NCBI RefSeq assembly: GCF_902498185.1
Contig: NZ_CABVIX010000006.1
Span: forward strand, 62,001-126,000
Length of the DNA stretch: 64,000 bases
Reading direction: 5' to 3'
Source of the DNA: Pseudomonas fluorescens
GTDB lineage: Bacteria; Pseudomonadota; Gammaproteobacteria; Pseudomonadales; Pseudomonadaceae
Positions 23,168 through 29,799 of the stretch are shown piece after piece. The notes under the pieces are model-generated. The model saw only the letters and a program-made list of their open reading frames with translations. It had not been told where the DNA came from and ran no database searches. The position numbers and the translations under genes are program-made. The stretch's first letter is position 1. Each line of letters starts with the position of its first letter.

Positions 23168-25497
23168 AACGGGCGATACGCCGTCTATGCCTGGGATTGC
23201 TGGTGCTGAGTCCGGCAGCGGCGGTGGGCGACAACCTGCCTCCACCGCCAGGGGAAATGGAAGTGGTAGCCGACGCCACGTTGTACCTGGACTTGCTGGT
23301 GAACCAGGTGCCACGCGCTGAGCTTGTGCCGGTGCAGCAGCGCGCCGGCCGGCTGTATGTCAACAGCGAAGACCTGCGGGCTGCCGGCATCCGGGTGCCT
23401 GGCGATCCGCAGGGAGAGATCGCCCTGGATACCATCCCTGGGCTGCACAGCGATTACGACAGCCAGAACCAGCGCTTGCTGGTGCAGGTTCCGCCGGCCT
23501 GGCTTCCAGGCCAGGAGATTGGCGACCGCACGCTGCGCTCCGCCGGTGAGGCGCGCAGCAGCTTCGGCGCTCTGCTCAACTATGACCTGTACCTGAACGA
23601 CACCGACGAAGGCGGTACTCACCTTGCGGCCTGGAACGAGCTGCGCGTGTTCGACAGTTGGGGCACCCTCTCGAGCACCGGGCAATGGCGCCAGTCGTTC
23701 AGTGGCAATGCTTCCGGTGACCGGCAACGGGGTTTCCTGCGCTATGACACCACTTGGCGCTTCACTGACGAGCAGCGCCTGCTGACCTATGAAGCCGGTG
23801 ACCTGGTGACCGGTGCCTTGCCCTGGACCAGCTCGGTCCGTATCGGCGGGTTGCAGCTGTCAAGGGACTTCGCTGCCCGGCCCGATCTGGTCACCTATCC
23901 ACTGCCGGCCTTTGCCGGTGAAGCGGCGGTGCCGACCTCGCTGGACCTGTTCATCAATGGCTACAAGGCCAGCAGTGCCGACTTGCAACCGGGGCCCTAC
24001 ACGCTGACCAACGTGCCCTTCATCAACGGCGCGGGGGAGGCGGTAGTGGTCACCACCGATGCCCTGGGGCGGCAGGTGTCCACCACCTTGCCGTTCTACG
24101 TCACCAGCAGTCTGTTGCAAAAAGGGCTAACGGACTTTTCGGTGGCAGCCGGCAGCTTGCGCCGTGACTACGCCGTGCGCGACTTCGCCTACGGCCCAGG
24201 CGTCGCCTCCGCTAGCCTGCGTCATGGCCTCAGCGACAACTTCACGCTCGAAAGCCACATCGAGGCCGCCCAATCCCTGAACCTCGCCGGTGTGGGCGGC
24301 AATGTTCGCCTGGGCACCTTCGGCGTGATCAACGCCGCTGTCACCCAAAGCCGCCTGGAAGGTGCCGGAGGGCGTCAGGTGAGCCTGGGCTATCAGTACA
24401 ACAGCCAGCGCATCGGCTTCAATTACCAGCGCCTGCAACGCCATGGAGACTACGCCGACCTGACACTTGTCGACAGCGTCTACCGCCGTCTGAGCCAGCG
24501 CAGCGAGCAGGTCACCCTGAGCCTGAACCTCGACCGCTTTGGCAGCCTTGGCGCAGGCTACTTCGATGTGCGCGCCGGGGACGGCTCGCGCACCCGCCTG
24601 CTCAACCTGAGCTGGAGCAAACCGCTGTGGCGCAACAGCAGCCTGTACCTTTCAGCCAACCGGGAAATCGGCGACAGCCAATGGGCGGTGCAGGCGCAGG
24701 TGGTGGTGCCCTTCGACTTGCGCGGCACCCTCAGCCTGGGACTTGAGCGCAACACCGAAGGCGAGAGCCTGCAACGGGTCAACTACAGCCGTGCGGTGCC
24801 AGTGGAGGGTGGAGTCGGCTTCACCCTGGGGTACGCCGACGGTGACCGCAAAGCCTACCGCCAGGCCGATGTCACCTGGCGCTTGCAGTCGGTGCAGCTG
24901 CAGGCTGGCGCCTATGGCACTGGCGACGACATGACCCGCTGGGCCGATGCCAGTGGCTCGCTGGTGCTGATGGACGCCGGGCTGTTCGCCGCCAACCGCA
25001 TCGATGATGCCTTCGTCGTCGTCAGCACCCATGGCTATCCGGACGTGCCGGTGCGCTATGAAAACCAGGCGGTGGGACGCACGGACAGCAGTGGCCATCT
25101 GCTGGTGCCCTGGAGCAGTGGCTACTATCGGGGCAAGTACGAGATCGATCCGCTCGACCTGCCGGCCGACATCCTCGCCCCGCAGGTCGAGCAGCGGGTG
25201 GCGGTGCGCCGTGGCAGCGGTTACCTGCTGGAATTCCCGCTGCGGCAGGTGAGAGCGGCAAGCATCGTGCTGGTCGATGGCAGTAACCGTGAGCTGGCCC
25301 TTGGCGGCCAGGTTCGGCATGTACAAAGTGGCGGGCAAGCGGTCGTAGGCTGGGATGGGCTGGTCTATCTGGAAAACCTGTCGACGCGCAACCAGCTGCA
25401 GGTCGAACTCGCCGGAGGCGGTCAGTGCCAGGTCGAGTTCGACCTGCCTGACGGAGAAGGACCTGTGCCATTGATTGGTCCCTTGGTATGCCGATGA
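23164..25497 (+). CDS. Outer-membrane fimbrial usher (CsuD-like)
   Basis: 777 residues. The signal peptide is MKRAIRRLCLGLLVLSPAAAVG if the GTG at 23164 is used; a TTG at 23158 adds two residues. The N-terminal periplasmic domain has LYLDLLVNQVPRAELVPVQQRAGRLYVNSEDLRAAGI. The barrel and plug follow (PVPTSLDLFINGYKA-like AVPTSLDLFINGYKA, QPGPYTLTNVPFINGAGEAVVVTTDALGR), and the C-terminal domains include YENQAVGRTDSSGHLLVPW and DILAPQVEQRVAVRRGSG. It forms the pore through which the pilus is secreted and built. It is the sixth gene of the operon, and its stop overlaps the start of the tip gene. Confidence 0.9.
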   Translation: MKRAIRRLCLGLLVLSPAAAVGDNLPPPPGEMEVVADATLYLDLLVNQVPRAELVPVQQRAGRLYVNSEDLRAAGIRVPGDPQGEIALDTIPGLHSDYDSQNQRLLVQVPPAWLPGQEIGDRTLRSAGEARSSFGALLNYDLYLNDTDEGGTHLAAWNELRVFDSWGTLSSTGQWRQSFSGNASGDRQRGFLRYDTTWRFTDEQRLLTYEAGDLVTGALPWTSSVRIGGLQLSRDFAARPDLVTYPLPAFAGEAAVPTSLDLFINGYKASSADLQPGPYTLTNVPFINGAGEAVVVTTDALGRQVSTTLPFYVTSSLLQKGLTDFSVAAGSLRRDYAVRDFAYGPGVASASLRHGLSDNFTLESHIEAAQSLNLAGVGGNVRLGTFGVINAAVTQSRLEGAGGRQVSLGYQYNSQRIGFNYQRLQRHGDYADLTLVDSVYRRLSQRSEQVTLSLNLDRFGSLGAGYFDVRAGDGSRTRLLNLSWSKPLWRNSSLYLSANREIGDSQWAVQAQVVVPFDLRGTLSLGLERNTEGESLQRVNYSRAVPVEGGVGFTLGYADGDRKAYRQADVTWRLQSVQLQAGAYGTGDDMTRWADASGSLVLMDAGLFAANRIDDAFVVVSTHGYPDVPVRYENQAVGRTDSSGHLLVPWSSGYYRGKYEIDPLDLPADILAPQVEQRVAVRRGSGYLLEFPLRQVRAASIVLVDGSNRELALGGQVRHVQSGGQAVVGWDGLVYLENLSTRNQLQVELAGGGQCQVEFDLPDGEGPVPLIGPLVCR

Positions 25498-26462
25498 AGC
25501 ATTGCTGGCGTCTGCTGCCCCTGCTCGGTATGTGGCTGGCCGGGCCGGCATGGAGCCTGTGTGCTTCCGTGGCGACCACACCCGCGAGCTTCGGCAGCGT
25601 CAACTCGACGTTGGTGCGTTCCGCGGTACAGAGCGCATCCAGCACCAATGCCGGGCTGCAGTGCACGGGTGCGTTGCTGAGCCTGCTCTCTCCCAACGAT
25701 CACTTCTACGCCACCATCACCTCGGCCACGGCCGGGCTGGTCGGCCCGACTGGGGATGTCATCGGCTACACGCTGTATGCCGACAACACGACCAGCTTTC
25801 CCATTACCCGCGGCGTGCAGTTCGATTTCGCCCGCAACGGCATCCTCGACCTGCTTGGACTGCTCAACGGCACCACGCCCAAATCGGTGCCGATATACCT
25901 GAAGACCGCTGTTGGCAGCAACGTTGCCGCAGGGCTTTACCAGGAAACCCTGAGCATCGACTGGAGCTGGAACTACTGTTCGGGTATCGGTCTGGGCGCC
26001 ATCTGCATCGGGCGTGATATTGGCAAGGGTACTCAAACGCTCAGGGTCACCCTCCAGGTCACCAACGACTGCCAGATCACCACGCCTACTATCAGCTTCG
26101 GCAGCGCGCCGGTGGTCGGAGCCTTTGGGGCGGTGAACCAGAGCGTCAACCTGTCGTGCACCAAGGGCAGCAGCTATACGGTAGGCCTGGACGATGGACA
26201 GAACGCTGCGGGAGGGCGGCGACGGATGAAGTCCGCCGCCAATGACTACCTGGCCTATGACATCTTCAAGAGCGCGGGTGCCGTGCGCTGGGGACCGTTG
26301 ACCACTGCCCGCCGTGCGAGCAGCGATGCCGACGTCAATCCCGGTGCCGGGACGGGTACCGGAAGCCAGGTGTTCAACTATAACGCCCGGGTATACGCCG
26401 ACCAGGCCACCCCGCCGGCCGGGAGTTATGTGGACAGCGTGATTCTGGATGTGCAGTTTTGA
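25494..26462 (+). CDS. Two-domain SCPU protein, probable pilus tip adhesin (CsuE-like)
   Basis: 322 residues with signal peptide MKHCWRLLPLLGMWLAGPAWS. It has two SCPU-like domains. The N-terminal one (about 22-170, CASVATTPASFGSVNST to LSIDWSWNYC) is the putative adhesin domain. The C-terminal pilin domain (about 180-322) has VTNDCQITTPTISFG, NLSCTKGSSYTVGLDDGQNA, YLAYDIF and PPAGSYVDSVILDVQF. The two-domain form as the last gene is characteristic of CsuE, which attaches Acinetobacter to abiotic surfaces through hydrophobic tip loops. The ATG overlaps the usher stop (ATGA); an in-frame ATG two codons upstream is also possible. Confidence 0.86.
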   Translation: MKHCWRLLPLLGMWLAGPAWSLCASVATTPASFGSVNSTLVRSAVQSASSTNAGLQCTGALLSLLSPNDHFYATITSATAGLVGPTGDVIGYTLYADNTTSFPITRGVQFDFARNGILDLLGLLNGTTPKSVPIYLKTAVGSNVAAGLYQETLSIDWSWNYCSGIGLGAICIGRDIGKGTQTLRVTLQVTNDCQITTPTISFGSAPVVGAFGAVNQSVNLSCTKGSSYTVGLDDGQNAAGGRRRMKSAANDYLAYDIFKSAGAVRWGPLTTARRASSDADVNPGAGTGTGSQVFNYNARVYADQATPPAGSYVDSVILDVQF

Positions 26463-26508
26463 CCCCGTGCCTTGAAATGGCATCAAGGCTGCGAATGTCC
26501 GCGAGGTA

Positions 26509-27657
26509 TCAGCGAAGCTGTCCTGCCATTTTCGCCAGCGTCTCCAGTACCGCGCCGGCCAGTGCCCTGGAGCGCTCGCCCGACCAGCCGGTTACCGTGT
26601 TCGGCGCATCATCGTGGTCCTTGAACGGCATCTCCAAGGTCAATGACAGGCAGTCATGGGCATGCCCTACCGCGTTGCAGGCCAAGGTCATGTTGGCGTT
26701 GCCAGGCGCATCCAGCGGGTAACCATGAGTGGTCTGGAAATCGGCCGTCATGCTGCACAGGGTCGTGCGGAAGGTATTCTCCAGCTGCGCCATACGTGGT
26801 GTGTACCCCGGATTGCCTTCGCAGCCCGCCGTAAACACGTAGGGGATTTCTTCGTCGCCATGCACGTCGAGAAACAGGTCCACGCCATGCTGCTTCATCT
26901 GCGTCTGGGCGAAAAACACCTCGGGAGTGTGCTCGGTGGTCGCGTCCTGCCAGGCACGATTCAGGTCCTGGCCCTTGCAGTTGGTCCGCAGATGTCCGTG
27001 GAAGGCACCGTCCGGGTTCATGTTGGGTATCAGGTAGAGGTCGGCGCTCGCCAGCAATTGCTGCACAACGGCGTCGTTGGCCTGCAGACGGTCAATCACG
27101 CCTTCCATGAACCATTCGGCCATGTGCTCGCCGGGGTGCTGCTGGGCGATCATCCACAGTTTGCGCTTGCCTGGAGTGCCGCTGCCCGCGCGCAGTAGCG
27201 GGATGTCGCGTCCCTGAACGCTACGGCCGGTAGCCAGCAATTGGACACCGGGTAGCTGGCGGGCGCGTTGGATGAGCTGATTGTGACGGGCGCGAGAGTA
27301 AGGTTCGAAGTAGGCGAACCAGGCTTGGGCCTGCTGGGCGTCAAGCTCGAACACCAGGGTTTGGCCGTCAAACCGCGTCGGTATGCGAAACCACTGCTGC
27401 TGGTCATACGAGGCCACTGCCTGGTAGCCGCTCCAGGCCTTGTTGTAGGAGGACTTGCCGGCGTTGTCCAGGCTGAAGACGTGGGTTTCCCCTGGGGTCA
27501 GGCCGCTCGCCTTGAAATGAAACCATTGGAAATGATCGCTGTGGGTGTCTGGGCGGATCGCCAGGTGTGTCCGGCGAGGGTCGCTGTCAGCCAGTACCTG
27601 AATATTGCCAGCGTCGAAGGCACAGTCGATGTGCAGCGGGGACAGCGTCACGGTCAT
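26509..27657 (-). CDS. M14-family zinc carboxypeptidase (cytosolic carboxypeptidase/AGBL-like)
   Basis: 382 residues with no signal peptide. An N-terminal beta domain (1-120, FDAGNIQVL and HFKASGLTPGETHVFSLDN) is typical of the cytosolic carboxypeptidase subfamily. In the peptidase domain the zinc ligands are His174 and Glu177 (QQHPGEHMAEW) and His266 (LDVHGDEE). The substrate-binding part is NPDGAFHGHLRTN with DLNRAW (Arg234), and the catalytic base is Glu342 (LTLEMPFKD). All active-site residues are present. The eukaryotic members trim C-terminal glutamates; bacterial substrates are not established. AGGAG is 8 nt upstream. It converges with the pilus operon. Confidence 0.88.
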   Translation of the reverse strand: MTVTLSPLHIDCAFDAGNIQVLADSDPRRTHLAIRPDTHSDHFQWFHFKASGLTPGETHVFSLDNAGKSSYNKAWSGYQAVASYDQQQWFRIPTRFDGQTLVFELDAQQAQAWFAYFEPYSRARHNQLIQRARQLPGVQLLATGRSVQGRDIPLLRAGSGTPGKRKLWMIAQQHPGEHMAEWFMEGVIDRLQANDAVVQQLLASADLYLIPNMNPDGAFHGHLRTNCKGQDLNRAWQDATTEHTPEVFFAQTQMKQHGVDLFLDVHGDEEIPYVFTAGCEGNPGYTPRMAQLENTFRTTLCSMTADFQTTHGYPLDAPGNANMTLACNAVGHAHDCLSLTLEMPFKDHDDAPNTVTGWSGERSRALAGAVLETLAKMAGQLR

Positions 27658-27705
27658 TGCCAGGCTCCTGTGGCTTTGTTGTAACGCTACTCTACACCCC
27701 CGCGA

Positions 27706-28221
27706 TCAGGCCCAGAACCCCAAGGCCAGCAGCGCCGCCATGCCAAGGCCGATGGCCACGGAGCAGCCGCCCAGGGTCAGCGCCGAACGGCCCTGCTGAT
27801 ACCAGCCGTCCCGGCCTAGCATGAGGGCAGGGGCGAGCAAGCCGCGCCAATGCAGTTCGGTCTGGTGAAAGGCTTGCAGGTGCTCCGGGGCTGCATCGAG
27901 CCAGCGGCGGAAATCGATGCGCTCGCAGGCTGTCACGTCCGGGCTCTGCAGGCGCACGTACCATTGGGCGGCGAGGGTGACCAGCGCGCCATGGCGCGTA
28001 CGGCCGGTTTGCAGGACCTGGTTCATGTGGCGCTCGAGGGTGAGCAGTGGCAGATCGAGGCGCTGGGCGATCCGGGTGAAATCCAACTGGTCCAGGCGGC
28101 TGAGCAAAAAAACCTGCTGCACACGGCGGGGCAATTGTCGCAGCGCGCAGAGCACCGCGTCATCGGTAAGGTCCAGAGTGTCCTGCGGACCATGCTCGAG
28201 GGGCAGTAGCAGACGGGTCAT
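27706..28221 (-). CDS. Sigma-region-4-like HTH fused to FecR N-terminal (DUF4880-like) domain, membrane-anchored
   Basis: 171 residues with an unusual composition. Residues 20-75 (TDDAVLCALRQLPRRVQQVFLLSRLDQLDFTRIAQRLDLPLLTLERHM) look like region 4 of an ECF sigma factor. Residues 82-125 (AAQWYVRLQSPDVTACERIDFRRWLDAAPEHLQAFHQTELHW) look like the sigma-binding N-terminal domain of FecR proteins. A hydrophobic C-terminal helix (about 148-171) ends the protein. Sigma region 2 and the periplasmic FecR domain are both missing. The ATG at 28221 has AAGGAG 8 nt upstream. A Fur-like box precedes it, and the PrrF sRNA gene lies next upstream on the same strand. It may modulate other FecI/FecR pairs; function unproven. 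Confidence 0.75.
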   Translation of the reverse strand: MTRLLLPLEHGPQDTLDLTDDAVLCALRQLPRRVQQVFLLSRLDQLDFTRIAQRLDLPLLTLERHMNQVLQTGRTRHGALVTLAAQWYVRLQSPDVTACERIDFRRWLDAAPEHLQAFHQTELHWRGLLAPALMLGRDGWYQQGRSALTLGGCSVAIGLGMAALLALGFWA

Positions 28222-28294
28222 GGGCAAGCTCCTTGCGAGGGTGGATGACCTGGGCGAGCGTCCTCCCTGACGCTCGAGGAGAGCCTAGCCTTGA

Positions 28295-28311
28295 CGAGAT
28301 TGATTCTCAAG
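28295..28311 (-). promoter_or_regulatory. Candidate Fur box for the sigma4/FecR-N gene
   Basis: GAGATTGATTCTC is a near-palindrome (GAGA/TCTC outer arms) resembling the AT-rich GAGAATnATTCTC core seen in Pseudomonas Fur sites. It lies about 75 bp upstream of the start at 28221. The match is weaker than those at 3122 and 28534. Confidence 0.45.
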
Positions 28312-28414
28312 TGCTGATTGCGCAAAGTCTTGTGACAGCCATTCACGAACTGGCATGCCTTTGCTATCATCGCCGGCATCCAAGCAACACCCATCTTCAT
28401 TAGCCTGAAGACCC

Positions 28415-28443
28415 AAAAAAAAGACCCGGCAAAAAGCCGGGTC
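28415..28443. terminator. Rho-independent terminator of the PrrF sRNA
   Basis: Read on the minus strand, GACCCGGC and GCCGGGTC pair around TTTTT, followed by eight T residues (28422 to 28415). Read on the plus strand a shorter A/T flank remains. This is the terminator shape known for PrrF RNAs. Confidence 0.9.
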
Positions 28444-28533
28444 AAAAACCGTGATTAGCCTGATGAGGAGATAATCTGAGAGTCCGACCTGAGGGCTTTC
28501 ACATTATCCAGCAGGTCTTTCGACCCGCTGAGT
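28415..28533 (-). ncRNA. prrF: PrrF-type iron-responsive small RNA
   Basis: A transcript of about 115-120 nt on the minus strand. Its 5' end forms a hairpin (CAGCGGGTC, GAAA, GACCTGCTG). The middle (28449-28478) carries the conserved antisense core that includes CAGATTATCTCCTCATCAGG and GCTAATCACGG. The 3' end is the GACCCGGC terminator. This core is what I know as the region of P. aeruginosa PrrF1/PrrF2 that pairs with sodB, sdh and other iron-protein mRNAs under iron starvation, the functional analogue of RyhB. A -10-like TATTAT lies within the Fur box just upstream, so transcription should start close to 28533. Exact ends are inferred. Confidence 0.9.
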
Positions 28534-28556
28534 GCAATAATAATCGTTATCATTTG
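28534..28556 (-). promoter_or_regulatory. Fur box and promoter of PrrF
   Basis: On the minus strand the site reads GATAACGATTATTATT after CAAAT, close to the classical GATAATGATAATCATTATC. It covers the presumed -10 region directly upstream of the sRNA, which predicts repression by Fur-Fe(II). Confidence 0.85.
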
Positions 28557-28672
28557 CCAGTCAAATGAATTTTCAGCTTCCCGGTCAAACCAGTGCCCGG
28601 AGCACTCCTTGCAGTCCCGGCAACCGGGGCTGTTGCCGTTTTTCGGTAATCACGTCTTTCTCCAGCCCGAAA

Positions 28673-28999
28673 TCAAGGTGACCGACTGTCCGCCTTGTCG
28701 TCGCCTGTCGGCCGGTGTTCCAGCAGCGTTCTGACCATGTTGACCATCTGCAGCAACGTGAAGACCACCTCGCGCGAGGAGTCTTGCATGTGCCTGCCTG
28801 ATTCATAGGCCGTCGTGGCTGTCCAGCGCAGCAGGCTGGCCGCATGGGCGTTGGCCTGCTCTTGCGTGACGTCATCGCGCAGCACCCAGAGAAAGTCATC
28901 GGGCTGCGGCAGCGACGTGGGCGGGTTGAGATAGAAGTCGAGCGCCCGGCGGGCGGCTTCGCTGTCCAGTTCTGTTTCTGTTTTTGTCGTAGGTTTCAT
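28673..28999 (-). CDS. Small Pseudomonas DUF6124/DUF3077-like protein
   Basis: 108 residues. The N-terminal part is acidic and polar (TKTETELDSEAARRALDFYLNPP). A helical body (DVTQEQANAHAASLLRWTATTAYES, then REVVFTLLQMVNMVRTLLEHRP) resembles the short helical DUF6124/DUF3077 proteins abundant in Pseudomonas, whose function is unknown. No signal peptide or membrane segment. The start at 28999 is preceded by a moderate AGG-containing site. The gene is divergent from the S24-type repressor at 29128, with about 128 bp between them, and lies upstream of PrrF on the same strand. Confidence 0.72.
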   Translation of the reverse strand: MKPTTKTETELDSEAARRALDFYLNPPTSLPQPDDFLWVLRDDVTQEQANAHAASLLRWTATTAYESGRHMQDSSREVVFTLLQMVNMVRTLLEHRPTGDDKADSRSP

Positions 29000-29078
29000 C
29001 CTGTTACCTGCTCACCTTCACTTTGGGGTAGTGAATTCCGAGCTTAAATCAATTTGTACTGGGCGTGTTCTAACAAAT

Positions 29079-29088
29079 AATACGTATT
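29079..29088. promoter_or_regulatory. Palindrome in the divergent promoter region
   Basis: AATACGTATT is a perfect 10-bp palindrome in an AT-rich island 40 bp upstream of the repressor start, in the region shared with the divergent small gene. It is a possible operator for the repressor encoded alongside. No second copy was found, so this is weak. Confidence 0.3.
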
Positions 29089-29127
29089 GTGTATTGAGAG
29101 CTCTAGTGGAGGCCTTATTGTGCCGCG

Positions 29128-29757
29128 ATGGAAAACTGGATCGCATTTCTCACCCGATACAAAGACGAGCACGACCTCTCCCAGGACGAGGTTGCCGAGC
29201 GCCTTTCAATGACTCAGGGCGGGGTAGGACATTGGCTTCGCGGCACGCGCAGGCCGACCGTCCCTACCATCAACAAGGCGCTGGTAAAGCTGGGCCTCGC
29301 TCATCTGGAGGCGCAGGTGCTGGTAGTTGGCAAGGGCGTGGTCGGGGAGGCTGTCGCGCCTTACGAAAGCGACAGCTATGTGAGCTATCGCTTTCCCGTT
29401 CTGGCCTGGAAAGATGTGGAAGGGACATTGCCCGAGGTCGGCACCCGCTTCCTGCAGACCGATTATCCTGCCCGTGGAAAGGCGTTCTGGCTGCCAGTCG
29501 AGAACGATGCCATGAACGCGCCGAGCGGCCGGAGCGTGCCCGAGGGCATGCTGGTGCTGGTGGACACTCAGTTGCCGGCCGAAGCGGGCAAGCTGGTGAT
29601 TGCCCGCCAGCCGGGCAAGCCCGCCGTTTTTCGGCAACTGATCGAAGAGGGCGGCCAGCGCATGCTCAAGCCGCTGAATACACTCTATCCCACGGTGCTG
29701 TGCGAGGATGGCTGCGAGTTCCTGGGCGTAGTGGTGCGGGCCTACAACAAGTTCTGA
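29128..29757 (+). CDS. LexA/CI-like repressor (XRE HTH plus S24 domain) with substituted catalytic dyad
   Basis: 209 residues. The N-terminal XRE helix-turn-helix is residues 5-60 (LSQDEVAERLSMTQGGVGHWLRGTRRP). The S24 domain is 88-205 (FPVLAWKDVEG, FWLPVENDAM, VPEGMLVLVD, KPLNTLYP). In S24 proteins a GDSM-type motif carries the catalytic serine; here it reads NDAM, so Ala128 replaces it. The usual lysine in a TFKQ-like strand is Arg169 (AVFRQ). No Ala-Gly or Cys-Gly cleavage dipeptide is evident in the linker. The protein should therefore bind DNA and dimerise but not self-cleave with RecA. A GGAGG lies 15 nt from the ATG, rather far. No phage or pyocin genes are adjacent. Confidence 0.85.
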   Translation: MENWIAFLTRYKDEHDLSQDEVAERLSMTQGGVGHWLRGTRRPTVPTINKALVKLGLAHLEAQVLVVGKGVVGEAVAPYESDSYVSYRFPVLAWKDVEGTLPEVGTRFLQTDYPARGKAFWLPVENDAMNAPSGRSVPEGMLVLVDTQLPAEAGKLVIARQPGKPAVFRQLIEEGGQRMLKPLNTLYPTVLCEDGCEFLGVVVRAYNKF

Positions 29758-29772
29758 GTACCTGTGCATGGA

Positions 29773-29789
29773 GGGGGCCGCAGGCCCCC
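29773..29789. terminator. GC-rich hairpin between convergent genes
   Basis: GGGGGCC and GGCCCCC pair around GCA. It lies between the stops of the repressor (29757) and liuD (29800). There is no T-tract, so it is a weak or factor-dependent terminator candidate. Confidence 0.45.
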
Positions 29790-29799
29790 CGTACTTGAT

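Noticed and set aside
29000..29127. A prophage or pyocin cluster beside the S24-type repressor
   Set aside because: The neighbouring genes are a small DUF6124-like gene and the liu operon. No holin, lysin, tail or integrase gene is present.
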